DNA of 64,000 nt. It comes from an uncultured Cohaesibacter sp. (GTDB lineage Bacteria; Pseudomonadota; Alphaproteobacteria; Rhizobiales; Cohaesibacteraceae). The stretch lies in the NCBI RefSeq assembly GCF_963678225.1, contig NZ_OY782764.1:2609001-2673000 (forward strand), in the 5' to 3' direction. A model generated the notes under the pieces. That model was given only the letters and a program-made list of their open reading frames with translations, was not told where the DNA came from and ran no database searches. Made by a program: the position numbers and the translations under genes. Each line of letters begins with the position of its first letter. Positions within the stretch are counted from its first letter, which is position 1. Shown in pieces: positions 17,872 through 27,596 of this stretch.

Positions 17872-19398
17872 TCAGTTGACCCCGACTTTGGCTTTAGGCT
17901 CATTGTCGTTGGCTGCAGTTGGAGCTGCAACCAATGCCGAGGCGGAAACTGCCGGTTTGTCAGGCGTCGCATCAGCATGCTTGATCTGCTGGCCGACGGT
18001 AACGATCAGCATCTTGGATGGATCAAGCAGGCGTTTGGCTGCGCGTTTGGCATCATCCAGCGTAACCCCTTCGATATAGCTATTGCGCTTGTCGAAATAG
18101 TCGATGCCCAGCTTTTCGTTCTGGATACCAACCAGCTGGCGGGAAATTTTTGATGAGCTGTCAAAGCGCAATGGATAGTTGCCAATGAGGAATTTCTTGG
18201 CTGAAGCCAGTTCTTCCTCGGTCGGGCCCTCATTGCCAAGGCGTTGGATTTCCTGCTTGACCAGCATTAGCGCCTGATCTGCATTTTCCGTGCGGGTGCC
18301 CATGCCTCCGGCCAGCATCTGAGCATGGTCATAATCAGTCAGATAGCTATAGACACCATAGGCAAGGCCGCGCTTCTCGCGAATCTCTTCATAAAGACGC
18401 GAGGAGAAGGAGCCACCGCCCAGAATATGATTGACCAGATAGGCCGCAAAGAAGTCGTCGTCATGGCGCTTGATGCCCGGCATGGCGAAGCTGATCTTGG
18501 TTTGCGGTGTAGCAAAATCGACGTGGAATTCACCCGTTTTGGAAATCTCGACATCGTCCACCGGCTGAAGCGTTCCACTTTCCGGCAGCGGTGCGAACAC
18601 CTTGTCGAGCATCGCCTTGAGGCTTTCGGCATCGATGGCGCCGACAACGCCGATGGTGAGGCCGTCGCGGGTCATCACATTCTTGTGCAGGGCAACCAGA
18701 TCATCGCGGGTGATACGGGCCAGAGAGGCCTCTGTGCCGTTTGTATCGCGTCCATAGGGATGGCCCTCAAAGAGCGCATCCCGCATGGCTCGTGATGCGA
18801 TGGCATCAGGGTCGGTCAGTTTCCGCTTGGCCGAAACGATCCATTGGGCACGCATGCGCTCAATCGGGTTTGCGTCGAAATGCGGAGCTTGCAGGGACTT
18901 TGCCAGCAGATCGAAGGCGATGTCCTTGTTCGGCGTCAGGGTGCGCAGCGAACCATAGAAGCGGTCGCGGCCTGCATCGAAGCTGAGTTTGATCGCATTG
19001 TCTTCAAGGGCAGTCTGAAAGGCCTGACTGTCCATATCGGCTGCGCCTTCATCGAGCAGGCTGGAGAGCATGGCCGCTGTGCCAGCCTTGCCATCCGCAT
19101 CCTGCGCGCTGCCGCCGGTGAAGGAAAAATCGATCGCGATGATTGGCACGGTATTGTCTTCAACCAACCAGGCCTCAATGCCCTTGTCACTGACGACGCG
19201 CTGGATTTCAGTAGCGCCTGCATAACTCCAACTGAGCATGATCAGAAGGCTGGTCAAAAGGGTCAGCGTCAAGAGGCGCGGAGCTGAAAGCTTGTTGCTT
19301 GGAGCCAAAGCAATTGCACGAGCCTTTTTGCGGCGCGACTGAGCGATGGCATTCTGGATCTGTGCCTGGCGCAAGAGGGCGGCCTGTCGTCTGGTCAT
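17872..19398 (-). CDS. M16 family peptidase-like protein, non-catalytic partner
   Basis: A 508-residue insulinase-fold protein with a cationic N-terminus and one hydrophobic segment (LLTLTLLTSLLIMLSWSYAGA) that should export or anchor it. It lacks the HxxEH zinc motif in its first domain (it has DEGAADMDSQ there) but retains the second-half signature FGGGSFSSRLYEEIREKRGLAYGVYS. In the family such proteins pair with a catalytic subunit. The start at 19398 is chosen for AGGAGG six bases upstream; it leaves a 10-base gap from the catalytic partner. The low-complexity Ala/Lys tail is unremarkable. Confidence 0.8.
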   Translation of the reverse strand: MTRRQAALLRQAQIQNAIAQSRRKKARAIALAPSNKLSAPRLLTLTLLTSLLIMLSWSYAGATEIQRVVSDKGIEAWLVEDNTVPIIAIDFSFTGGSAQDADGKAGTAAMLSSLLDEGAADMDSQAFQTALEDNAIKLSFDAGRDRFYGSLRTLTPNKDIAFDLLAKSLQAPHFDANPIERMRAQWIVSAKRKLTDPDAIASRAMRDALFEGHPYGRDTNGTEASLARITRDDLVALHKNVMTRDGLTIGVVGAIDAESLKAMLDKVFAPLPESGTLQPVDDVEISKTGEFHVDFATPQTKISFAMPGIKRHDDDFFAAYLVNHILGGGSFSSRLYEEIREKRGLAYGVYSYLTDYDHAQMLAGGMGTRTENADQALMLVKQEIQRLGNEGPTEEELASAKKFLIGNYPLRFDSSSKISRQLVGIQNEKLGIDYFDKRNSYIEGVTLDDAKRAAKRLLDPSKMLIVTVGQQIKHADATPDKPAVSASALVAAPTAANDNEPKAKVGVN

Positions 19399-19408
19399 CT
19401 TGATCCTC

Positions 19409-21109
19409 CTATTCTGCAGTAGCGCTGGAAGGCGCCGCGTCGTCATTGGTAGCTGATGGTGTGCCCTCAGCTTGCGGTTTCGGCTTTGGCTGGCCCTGCG
19501 GTCGGGCCTTCGGATTCGGTACCTTCTGGGAAGCGCGTGGCGGATCCTTCGGATAGCTCATCTCTCTGGCTTTCGGGATGGCCTGATCCACATCGCTGCA
19601 TTCTTTGTCGCCTTGCACGCTGGAAGGCTCAATGCTGGCCCCCGGCGGCAACAGATAGCCTGTCACGGACCGATGCGCTTGCAGATATTTCTCAGCCACG
19701 GCCTTGATCTGCTCGGGGGTGACTTCAGCCAGATGCTCTGGCCATTTTCTCAACTCATCAAGAGATTGGCCGGTAGAAAGGGCCGTGCCGACGATTCGGG
19801 CCAATGCAGCCTGATTGTCCTGAGCATAGAAGGTCTGGGCCAGCAGCGAGCGCTTGGCACGCGCCACTTCATCTTCGCTGACACCATCTTTCATGATTCT
19901 GTCGATTTCGGTTCGGATGCCCGCCTGCACATCGCCCACCGTATGGCCTGCCGTTGGGATGCCGTAAAACAGCATGCGCGTGTCATCAAGACCGGTGCCC
20001 TGATAATAGGCGCCAGCGGAGGTCGCGATCTTGTTGTCGATGACCAATGTCTTGTAGAGACGAGAATTGGTGCCTGAGCCCAGAATATAGCCAAGCAGGT
20101 CGAGTGCCTGGGCCTCTCCATTCTCAGCCGTGCTGTCAGATGGGGTGCCATAGGCCTGACGCACGCTGGCCTGATTGACCCGCTCATCAGTGAAGGTGAG
20201 GCTGCGTGCCGTGCGCTGAGGCGGTTCGTGCGGGCGAATCCGTGCCTCCGGCTCGGCACGCCGCTCGACCTTGCCATAGGTCTTTTGCGCCAAATCGCGC
20301 ACTTCATCCTCAGAAATGTCGCCAGCGACGATCAAAATTGCGTTATTGGGCGTGTAATACTCATTGTACCAGTCAATCGCATCCTGCCGGTCAAGCTGTT
20401 CCATCTCATGCTCCCAGCCAATGACCGGAATACCGTAAGGGTGGTTGCGATAAAGCGCAGCATCAAGAGATTCGCTTAAGAGCGCGCCGGGATTGCTGTC
20501 TATGCGCATGGCACGCTCTTCCAGAATGACTTTCAATTCTGGTTCTACCTGCTCGTCGGTGAGCTGCAAGTTGGCCATGCGGTCGGCTTCCAGCTCCATC
20601 ATCAACCCGAGATGTTGCTTGGCAACCCGCTGATAATAGGCGGTATAATCCTGTGTGGTGAAAGCATTCTCTTCGCCGCCAAGAGACGCCACAATCTTGG
20701 AGAATTCGCCATCCGGATGGGCCTTGGTGCCTTTGAACATCAGATGTTCTAGGAAATGCGCGATCCCTGAGACACCGCGCTTCTCATCCGCCGCACCTGC
20801 CTTGTACCAGACCATGTGGGTGACCACGGGGGCACGATGATCGGGAATCACCAACACCTGCATGCCGTTTTCCAGCTGGAAGGTGGAGAAATTCTGCCCG
20901 AACTGCGGCAACTCCGCCAGATTGGCTCCCATTGCCTGACCTAGCGTCGCCGATGGTGCGGCTGTGGCCTGCGCAGGGGGGTGGGAGGGCGCAAGCGCGG
21001 ACTGGCTCGCCAGAGCTGCCGGGCCACTGCCAAGAAGGCCGCCAGTCATCAGCATGATCACCATGGAACGGTGGATCGAGCGATTCAATGAGAAAACCTG
21101 TCTTCGCAT
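19409..21109 (-). CDS. M16 family zinc peptidase, catalytic partner
   Basis: A 566-residue exported processing-type peptidase. It has a signal peptide (MVIMLMTGGLLGSGPAALAS) and the inverted zinc motif HFLEH at residues 118-122, with a distal Glu in LMMELEADRMANLQL. It also has the C-terminal-half signature GSGTNSRLYKTLV. The C-terminal tail is Pro/Lys/Ala-rich. It is expected to form a periplasmic heterodimer with the downstream M16 partner and degrade or process peptides. The two genes form an operon. Confidence 0.85.
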   Translation of the reverse strand: MRRQVFSLNRSIHRSMVIMLMTGGLLGSGPAALASQSALAPSHPPAQATAAPSATLGQAMGANLAELPQFGQNFSTFQLENGMQVLVIPDHRAPVVTHMVWYKAGAADEKRGVSGIAHFLEHLMFKGTKAHPDGEFSKIVASLGGEENAFTTQDYTAYYQRVAKQHLGLMMELEADRMANLQLTDEQVEPELKVILEERAMRIDSNPGALLSESLDAALYRNHPYGIPVIGWEHEMEQLDRQDAIDWYNEYYTPNNAILIVAGDISEDEVRDLAQKTYGKVERRAEPEARIRPHEPPQRTARSLTFTDERVNQASVRQAYGTPSDSTAENGEAQALDLLGYILGSGTNSRLYKTLVIDNKIATSAGAYYQGTGLDDTRMLFYGIPTAGHTVGDVQAGIRTEIDRIMKDGVSEDEVARAKRSLLAQTFYAQDNQAALARIVGTALSTGQSLDELRKWPEHLAEVTPEQIKAVAEKYLQAHRSVTGYLLPPGASIEPSSVQGDKECSDVDQAIPKAREMSYPKDPPRASQKVPNPKARPQGQPKPKPQAEGTPSATNDDAAPSSATAE

Positions 21110-21912
21110 TCAAATCTCCAGTCTTTATTATACGCGTCCACGTGCGGGAGCCTGTCTTTCATTTCTGGCCGAGCGCTGCACTCATGCGCGAAAAGCACTT
21201 TAATCATCAAATTTAAGCTCTTAGCCTTACCAGAAGCAGACCTCTCGCAAACCTCGTGCCTAGGGCCTAAATCACAGTTGCGGCAAAGCTGTGGCAGGAA
21301 GACCATCAAACGCCTCAGTGTGCTTTCGTCTTCTTATAGGTATGCAATTACGCTTTCGGATCATTCAGTCTTGTCCTGTCTCATAAGGTAAGGGCGACAG
21401 GCTCGAACCCCAAATGAAAAGTTCGTAACGCAAACGAACAGGTTCCAGAGTCCCCCATAGTCGGCTTTATGCTGCGACACAAAAAGTCATCAGCCTTTAT
21501 GATGCTGTTGCGAAGAAGCTTTGAAACAGATTCTGGGTTCAAAAAGATTCTGTACCGCATGCAAAGTCGAAAATTAGGGGCTAGAAAATCAAAGAAACAC
21601 ACAGGTTTTTGAGACTTTCGTAGTGATACTGATGGGAAAAATCCTGCGTAAATTTCAGCAAATGACCGAATTGTGCAAGTTTTCAAGCACGTTTTGCACC
21701 CGCGAAGAGCATCTCTACTGACCAATTGGACGAATGAATAGAGGATATTTTGCCCGAATTGGCAATTTCTCTAAAGATTACAGGTATATGACTTAGGGCT
21801 ATGCTGTCTTGACACCCCAAGACCGCCCGATTAAGGTGCGCCCGTCTTCGACAGTTGCAGGGGCTCAAAAGGATGTCCGGTAAAAAGCTTACGGAAATTC
21901 AAGGGAGGCCTC
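21110..21912. other. Intergenic region upstream of the ATPase operon
   Basis: About 800 bases without a convincing gene. Short open frames exist on the minus strand (for example 21381-21725) but have no ribosome binding site or recognisable sequence. The right-hand end contains a candidate promoter for atpI. Confidence 0.5.
21808..21837 (+). promoter_or_regulatory. Candidate sigma-70 promoter of the atpI-B-E-F'-F operon
   Basis: CTTGACA starting at 21808 matches the alphaproteobacterial -35 consensus and is followed after 17 bases by TAAGGT, a weak -10. It lies 75 bases before the atpI ATG. Confidence 0.4.
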
Positions 21913-22230
21913 ATGCCGGGGAATGAAGACCACAAGCTGGACGACCGTCTGGGGAATTTGGACGCGGAGCTCGCTAAAATGCGCGAGTCCCAAGCGACAA
22001 AAAACCGGGCAAAAATGGACAGAGAACAGAGCAATGGACTTGCGATGGCTTGGCGTCTTGGCTCAGAGTTTGTCGCAGGGGTTCTGGTTGGAACTGCCAT
22101 TGGCTGGCTGATAGATGAATGGCTTGGGATACGGCCGTGGGGGATGATAATCTTCCTCTTGCTCGGTTTCTTGGCCGGAATGCTGAATTTGTTGCGCTCG
22201 GCGGGCAAATTGCCCCCTCCGGGAGCTTGA
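21913..22230 (+). CDS. atpI: ATP synthase protein I
   Basis: A 105-residue protein with a charged N-terminal half and two membrane helices (VAGVLVGTAIGWLIDEWLGI and MIIFLLLGFLAGMLNL). The GWxxDxWLG...GMxNLxR pattern is the AtpI signature. It assists assembly of the c-ring and may affect Mg2+ supply in relatives. AAGGGAGG precedes the ATG. It leads the Fo operon. Confidence 0.85.
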   Translation: MPGNEDHKLDDRLGNLDAELAKMRESQATKNRAKMDREQSNGLAMAWRLGSEFVAGVLVGTAIGWLIDEWLGIRPWGMIIFLLLGFLAGMLNLLRSAGKLPPPGA

Positions 22231-22377
22231 TTTAAACGAACTGTGACTTGCCATGCGCTTTAATCGCGGGTAAGGACGCATTTAGGAATAAAAGGCCAGT
22301 CTGACGTTTACGGCTCTGCGCGATGGGCGCACCGGACGTCAGGTCAGGTTGACCAGATTAAGTGAGAGGGCAAACGA

Positions 22378-23139
22378 GTGACAGATCCCGCTGTTGATCC
22401 GATTCATCAGTTCCAGATCCATGATATTTTCACTCTGGGCGAAGTCGGTGGTGTACAGTTCGCAATGACGAACTCCTCCGTATTCATGATCGCAATTGTC
22501 GTTCTGATTTCCGGGTTTCTAATCCTTTCGACATCTGGCCGCGGCCTTGTGCCGACGCGCTGGCAGTCTGCTGCCGAGCTGATGTATGAGCTAGTAGCAA
22601 GCACGCTGCGCAACTCTGCCGGTACCGAAGGCATGCGCTTCTTCCCGTTCGTTTTCTCGATCTTTGCCTTCGTGCTGGCGGCAAACGTGATCGGTCTTGT
22701 GCCTTACTTCATGACAGTAACGAGCCATCTGGTCATTACCGCAGCTCTGGCGTTGCTGGTCATTTTCACTGTTATCGTTTACGGCCTGATGCGCAACGGC
22801 CTTGGCTTCTTCAAGCTGTTTTTGCCGTCCGGCTTGCCGGTGGCAATAGCGCCCTTCATCGCCATTATTGAAGTGCTATCCTTCCTGTCGCGTCCGGTTT
22901 CCCTTTCCTTGCGTCTGTTCGGTAACATGCTTGCCGGTCATATCGTGTTGAAAGTGTTTGCCGGCTTTATCGTCACCTTGACGGCGGCAGGCGTCGGAGG
23001 CTGGTTTGCTGGCATCTTGCCGCTCGGCATGACCGTGGCCCTGACGGCACTGGAAACTCTGGTCGCAGTTTTGCAGGCCTATGTATTCACGATCCTCACA
23101 TGTGTCTATCTCAACGACGCGATCCATCCGTCACACTGA
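22378..23139 (+). CDS. atpB: F0F1 ATP synthase subunit a
   Basis: A 253-residue polytopic subunit that forms the proton half-channels against the c-ring. The essential Arg is in [14 protein letters not shown], and other landmarks are the N-terminal HQFQIHDIF and the late [24 protein letters not shown]. It starts with GTG at 22378, with GAGAGGG upstream. The stretch of 147 bases after atpI contains a 7-bp inverted repeat but no gene. Confidence 0.92.
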   Translation: MTDPAVDPIHQFQIHDIFTLGEVGGVQFAMTNSSVFMIAIVVLISGFLILSTSGRGLVPTRWQSAAELMYELVASTLRNSAGTEGMRFFPFVFSIFAFVLAANVIGLVPYFMTVTSHLVITAALALLVIFTVIVYGLMRNGLGFFKLFLPSGLPVAIAPFIAIIEVLSFLSRPVSLSLRLFGNMLAGHIVLKVFAGFIVTLTAAGVGGWFAGILPLGMTVALTALETLVAVLQAYVFTILTCVYLNDAIHPSH

Positions 23140-23224
23140 TAGGACATGCAAGGTTCGTTTGAATGAGTTCGAACCAACATTAACCCAACTCAAATTCTGA
23201 TTGAATGAAACAGGAGAATTTACA

Positions 23225-23452
23225 ATGGATGCAGAAGCAGCAAAGCTGATTGGTGCTGGTATCGCTTGTATTGGTATGGCTGGCGCTGGTATCGGTGTTG
23301 GTACTATCTTTGGCAACTATCTGACCGGTGCACTGCGCAACCCGTCCGCAGCAGCCTCTCAGTTCACCAACGCTCTGGTTGGCGCAGCGCTTGCAGAAGG
23401 TCTTGGCATCTTCTCTCTCGTCGTTGCCTTCCTGCTGATGTTCGTTGTTTAA
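23225..23452 (+). CDS. atpE: F0F1 ATP synthase subunit c
   Basis: A 75-residue hairpin of two membrane helices that makes the proton-driven rotor ring. It has the Gly-rich first helix ([21 protein letters not shown]), the polar loop LRNPSAA, and the second helix with the proton-carrying Glu in [19 protein letters not shown] lies nine bases before the ATG. An upstream in-frame ATG at 23201 is not supported. Confidence 0.93.
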   Translation: MDAEAAKLIGAGIACIGMAGAGIGVGTIFGNYLTGALRNPSAAASQFTNALVGAALAEGLGIFSLVVAFLLMFVV

Positions 23453-23767
23453 GACTGATTTTCTGTCCTGAGGGGCAGGAGTGGACAACGGGAAAGATTC
23501 AAGGATTCAGTTTCGCCTTGATTTCTTCAGTCATATGGTTTGAAGCGGGCCGACAATCTGTCAGTCCCTTCTTCCATTGAAGAGATGACGATCTCTCGTC
23601 TCTTTGCCTACGGGGGGCAAGCCCTTTGCCGCGTTTTTCGGCTATTGGCTTGTGCTATTCTATGGCAAAGTTATTCGGTCTCGATTTCAGCACGCATAGG
23701 CTGTTGGTTGATCCAGACCGCTTGAGGGACAGAGCTGCGAAATTGACGTTATGATTTGGAGATGACG
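23453..23767 (+). other. Gap between atpE and atpF'
   Basis: About 300 bases without a credible gene. An imperfect hairpin lies near 23490-23530 (AAGATTCAAGG against CCTTGATTTCTT). It could uncouple the highly expressed c subunit from the distal genes, as RNA processing or attenuation does in other atp operons; this is inference. Confidence 0.35.
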
Positions 23768-24325
23768 ATGGCGCAACAGCAGATCGATGCGCATACAGAA
23801 GTAGCCGGACATGGCGGCGAAGAAGGCGGGCATTCATCGTTCCCTCCTTTTGATCCAAACACCTTTGGATCTCAGCTTCTGTGGTTGGCCATCACCTTCG
23901 GGCTGCTTTACTACATTATGTCCAAGGTGGCTTTGCCACGAATTGCCAACATTCTTGAAGTGCGGCGCGATCGCATCGCCAGCGATCTTGGCGAGGCTGA
24001 GCGTTTGAAGCGGGAGACAGACGAAGCGATCGCTTCCTACGAAGAGTCTTTGGCTCAGGCACGCCAGAAAGCGCACGGTATTGCCAATACCGCTCGCGAC
24101 GAAGCAAAATCTCATATCGAAGCCGAATTTGCCAAGGTTGAGGCCGACGTCGCCAGTCAGATTTCCGAAGCGGACAAGAAGATCGCCGCAGTCAAGGAAG
24201 CTGCCATGGGTGAAGTTGACGCAATCGCAACAAGCACGACGTCAGCTCTTTTGGAGCAGATACTCGGCTCCAGTGTTGCTGAAAAAGAAGTTTCCAAGGC
24301 AGTCACAACTGCTAAGGCGAACTAG
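23768..24325 (+). CDS. atpF': F0F1 ATP synthase subunit b'
   Basis: A 185-residue peripheral-stalk subunit with one membrane helix (LLWLAITFGLLYYIMSKVALP) near the N-terminus, then a long charged coiled coil. The His/Gly-rich head before the helix distinguishes b' from b. Photosynthetic and alphaproteobacterial ATPases use a b/b' heterodimer rather than two b chains. The start at 23768 follows GGAG by about six bases; ATG at 23762 is an alternative. Confidence 0.88.
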   Translation: MAQQQIDAHTEVAGHGGEEGGHSSFPPFDPNTFGSQLLWLAITFGLLYYIMSKVALPRIANILEVRRDRIASDLGEAERLKRETDEAIASYEESLAQARQKAHGIANTARDEAKSHIEAEFAKVEADVASQISEADKKIAAVKEAAMGEVDAIATSTTSALLEQILGSSVAEKEVSKAVTTAKAN

Positions 24326-24337
24326 AGGGAGAGCCTG

Positions 24338-24820
24338 ATGGGTACAAATACGCTATGGGCCTTTATCGGTCTCCTCATCTTTATCGGCATCATCCTCAAG
24401 ATGGGTGTACCAGGCGCGATTGCCGGTGCTTTGGACAAACGCGCCAAACTGATTGAGGACGAACTCGATCAGGCACGTCGCCTGCGCGAAGAAGCTCAGG
24501 GTTTGCTTGCTGAATATCAGCGCAAGGCCCGCGAAGCGGAAAGCGAAGCTGAAGAAATTGTGATGCTCGCCAAGCGCGAAGCCGAAGTCATGGAAAAAGA
24601 GGCGCAAGCCAAAATTACCGATTTCGTCGCTCGACGCACCAAGCTTGCCGAAGACAAGATTGCGCAGGCTGAAGCCAGTGCGATCAGCGAAGTCAAGGGG
24701 GCAGCAACGGATCTGGCCGTCAAGGCCGCCGAACAGATCCTGGCCAAGAAGATGGAAGGCAAAGCTGGCAAGGACCTGCTGAAGGCTTCTATCGCAGAGG
24801 TGGGCTCCAAGCTCCACTGA
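24338..24820 (+). CDS. atpF: F0F1 ATP synthase subunit b
   Basis: A 160-residue stalk subunit with an N-terminal membrane helix (LWAFIGLLIFIGIILKMGVPG) and a long Ala/Glu/Lys-rich coiled coil. GAGGGAGAG lies before the ATG, 12 bases after atpF'. It tethers F1 to Fo. A terminator follows, so the F1 genes are elsewhere, the usual alphaproteobacterial arrangement. Confidence 0.9.
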   Translation: MGTNTLWAFIGLLIFIGIILKMGVPGAIAGALDKRAKLIEDELDQARRLREEAQGLLAEYQRKAREAESEAEEIVMLAKREAEVMEKEAQAKITDFVARRTKLAEDKIAQAEASAISEVKGAATDLAVKAAEQILAKKMEGKAGKDLLKASIAEVGSKLH

Positions 24821-24862
24821 GCTGGTCGCTGACTGACGGTCTTGCAAGAACAAAGAATTTCA

Positions 24863-24897
24863 AAAGCCGTGGCAAATGATGCTGCGGCTTTTTTTGT
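24863..24897 (+). terminator. Terminator of the ATPase Fo operon
   Basis: AAAGCCG and CGGCTTT enclose a loop and are followed by seven Ts, 42 bases after the atpF stop. Confidence 0.75.
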
Positions 24898-25009
24898 TGC
24901 CCAAAGGCTACGTGAGCCGCTAGCGGCTTGGGGCGATAGTGGTCGATAGGCGACGCGACGCTCCAAGGAGGTGTGCGGAGCTCCGAGTTAAACCCACAGG
25001 ACCTAGAAC

Positions 25010-25768
25010 CTACAAGGCGTTACCATAGAGCCATCTGACACCGGTTTTCAGGCCCACTGTGCAGATATTGGCAAACACGCCGTTGGAGAGCTTGGCGACG
25101 TCTCTGAGAAGGGGGGCGTCCGACAGTTGTTTCTCAAGCAATGGCGGCTCATCACGTAGCCATATCAGAAGGCTGGTATTGGGTTCGTAATGTTTAGCCG
25201 CCTTGCGCAAGACTGCGCGCTTGATTTCTCGCTCCACCTCCTGAACACTGATCCCGAAAGGGCGGAATTTGTCGATCACAACACCAACCCGCGACATTTC
25301 ACGATCATGGCGCACAAGATCCGCCCCCTGCCGTGGGTTCATGGCGCGGGTGATCTCCAGATAGCCTTCGCGATCTGGTGAAATATGGGGCTGATTGGAA
25401 ACAATTCGGTAGATGGCGTCGAAACTGCACCCATTATCGGTTTTCGGGTCTCCACTACCGGTCCGTGTTGCACAGACCTCCATCGTTGAATCCCAATTGC
25501 GAATGTCGCCGCTCACATGTTTCCCGAAAAGCAACAACGGAAGCCACTCATCGACGTGTTTGGCTCCCGGTCCGATATGCGACGTTGATGGATGTTGTTG
25601 AACGAAATAGGGTTGCTCGTTGGATAAAGCACGATCGAAATTCTGTATTCGTATGCTTTCTTCCCAGAATAGCTCTTCGAACTCGCTAATATTCAGCCAG
25701 TCGGTTAAAGCTGGGTCAGATGGACTTTCATAAATCATGCGACTTGCTTCCAAGAATCGTTTGATCAT
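25010..25768 (-). CDS. Hypothetical protein, 252 aa
   Basis: I do not recognise this protein. It is soluble, with no signal peptide or membrane helix. Conspicuous segments are MIYESPSDPALTDWLN, QQHPSTSHIGPGAKHVDEW and the charged middle MNPRQGADLVRHDREMSRVGVVIDKFRPFG. The C-terminal part (LIWLRDEPPLLEKQLSDAPLLRDVAKLSNGV) looks structured. The start at 25768 is preceded by a GGAAAG-type site; a TTG at 25813 would add 15 residues. It stands alone between the ATPase operon and a TetR gene, and composition is a little more AT-rich than the flanks, so it may be an accessory insertion. Confidence 0.55.
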   Translation of the reverse strand: MIKRFLEASRMIYESPSDPALTDWLNISEFEELFWEESIRIQNFDRALSNEQPYFVQQHPSTSHIGPGAKHVDEWLPLLLFGKHVSGDIRNWDSTMEVCATRTGSGDPKTDNGCSFDAIYRIVSNQPHISPDREGYLEITRAMNPRQGADLVRHDREMSRVGVVIDKFRPFGISVQEVEREIKRAVLRKAAKHYEPNTSLLIWLRDEPPLLEKQLSDAPLLRDVAKLSNGVFANICTVGLKTGVRWLYGNAL

Positions 25769-26361
25769 ATCCACTTTCCAAATTATTGAGCCAAATTTTT
25801 GCGGGAAAATCAACTTTCATTCAAGAACGGCTATCTCGATGGCCAATCTATTCTGCGTCTATACTTGGGAGAGCTTGAGCAAGATTTTTCGTTAGGAGCG
25901 ACCCTTTATGCGACTCGGGTTGGAAAATTGATAGATGTTCCAACAGAATGCTGATGAATCTTATCGATTTGACGACAAGGGGAGAATGAGCGCACCCTCC
26001 GTGGTGAGGGCGCAAACGATAGGACCGAAAGTGAAGTGAGGTAGCGCGGGCGCGCCGGGCTGAATTCGCTTTCCGCTCTAACTTCAAGCCATGTCTTTGA
26101 ACTGTTTGAAAAATGCACTTATTGTCAATAAATTAGCACTAGCATGATGGGACCAACGCGTCGGGATCAATCACAAGGACCGGACGTTGACAAGCGAGGT
26201 TCAATCATCGATTGTAAAAAAAACTGCTGTTATATGGCGCGATTCTTGTGGGGAGAGTGTGTCATGGCAAAGACAGCAAAACTTGGTCAATCGCACGGGG
26301 GGAGGGGACCGACCGCCCGTGACGCGCCGTGGCGTCGATGACCATTGACACGGTGAAAGTT
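25769..26361. other. Gene-poor interval upstream of the TetR gene
   Basis: About 590 bases in which I see no supportable gene. Short frames on both strands lack ribosome binding sites. A small inverted repeat (TTATTGTCAATAA) near 26115 could be an operator but is weak. Confidence 0.4.
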
Positions 26362-26982
26362 ATGACATCGAAAAGTAGAAAGTCTGGCGAAGGCAAAAGA
26401 AACACCCGAGAACTGATCCTTGAAGTAGCCGAGCGGGAAATCGCAGTGAACGGTGTTGAGGGGTTCCGGTTGAAGGATGTCGCCGAACAGGTTGGAATTC
26501 AGCTACCGTCCCTTTATGCCCATTTTGCGGGCCGGAAAGAGTTGCTGGAGGCTTTGACCAATGAATTCCTGGGCACTCTCTACGCGCTGTATAAAGAGCT
26601 TTCGGCTCTGCCGCCGCGCGAAGCACTGCTGGCGAGCGCTGATCGTACCATTGACCTCTATTTGTCCAAGCGAGGCTATGCGCGCCTGCTGCTTTATGAT
26701 TTTCCCGCTCCCAACAAGAATTCCCTGATGGCTAACAGCGAGGACAAGATCATCGAGATCTTGAATCTGATCGAGGAAACCATCCAGAGAGGCGTAGCAC
26801 AAAATACCGTGCGGGATATTTCCGCCGAGCTATTTCTGTCTTTCCGCCTCGGATTGACCCTGTTTCCGCTGTTTATGCGCCTTGACAGAAATGGTGGAGA
26901 CATGGTTACTGATCAGGAGATCATCCATTCGATCAAGCGCGAGTCCAACTTTCTTTTGGCTCACTTCATTTCCGTGCGCTGA
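26362..26982 (+). CDS. TetR/AcrR family transcriptional regulator
   Basis: A 206-residue regulator. The N-terminal helix-turn-helix is clear: TRELILEVAEREIAVNGVEGFRLKDVAEQVGIQLPSLYAHFAGRKELLEAL. The C-terminal ligand-binding half is all-helical and unassigned. The start is uncertain: ATG 26362 (chosen, with a GGTGAAAG upstream), ATG 26338 or GTG 26329. No target gene is adjacent, because the next gene is a small protein 440 bases away, so its regulon cannot be inferred. Confidence 0.8.
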   Translation: MTSKSRKSGEGKRNTRELILEVAEREIAVNGVEGFRLKDVAEQVGIQLPSLYAHFAGRKELLEALTNEFLGTLYALYKELSALPPREALLASADRTIDLYLSKRGYARLLLYDFPAPNKNSLMANSEDKIIEILNLIEETIQRGVAQNTVRDISAELFLSFRLGLTLFPLFMRLDRNGGDMVTDQEIIHSIKRESNFLLAHFISVR

Positions 26983-27419
26983 TCAGCCATAGCCTCTTTA
27001 TCTGCCGAAGAGACTCGCAAATTCGCTGCGACATGATTCCTTTATGGATTATCGCGGGAGTGGTATTTGTTTGTGTCATATCGCATATGCAAAAATGCAT
27101 GAGAAAAGTTTAGGCACAATTTCAGGGATCGTAGGAGCGGAGTTCTGCCTTAAAGTTGAGCAGGCATTGGGATAAATTCCAATGTTTCGTTTGAATAATT
27201 GCGTATTGGAAATATAAAGTTTGTCACACCAGTATCTTTGAGAAATAAAATTCTGTATAGAATTTGCGGCTCGAGCAATGTGTATGAGACATTCCTGAGA
27301 TGCGTTTTTTGAGGAGCTGTTTTCGAGCTTGTCCAAAAATCCGGGGAAAGGCATTCAGCATTGGACTGAGTCAAATATCTACGTCTAGCATTGGGCTAAA
27401 GTCATATTACCGGAGTGAA

Positions 27420-27596
27420 ATGGCAAAAAGACGAGACATGACCATGCCTGAACAAGCAAAGAAATCTTCTTCTAACGATCTCCTGCAAAAAGAATATCAT
27501 GAGATCGGTATCCCTTCCGTTGCTGCTGCCTGCTGCGTGAAAAAACACGTGGAAGCCAAGCACACGGACTACGATCCCGCGCAAGCAAAGAAATAA
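27420..27596 (+). CDS. Small hypothetical protein, 58 aa
   Basis: A soluble, Lys-rich small protein with a CGGAG-type site just before the ATG. It contains NDLLQKEYHEIGIPSVAAAC, then CVKKHVEAKH and a Lys-Lys end. The paired Cys residues may bind metal. The region upstream (26983-27419) holds no other credible gene. I do not recognise a family. Confidence 0.5.
   Translation: MAKRRDMTMPEQAKKSSSNDLLQKEYHEIGIPSVAAACCVKKHVEAKHTDYDPAQAKK

Noticed and set aside
21381-21725. A 114-codon frame in the gap before atpI
   Set aside because: No ribosome binding site, odd composition and no recognisable sequence; it runs against the atp operon promoter region.
27033-27113. A 26-codon frame with a hydrophobic start and a basic end
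   Set aside because: It resembles the small membrane peptides found elsewhere in the window, but there is no ribosome binding site, so I do not list it as a gene.
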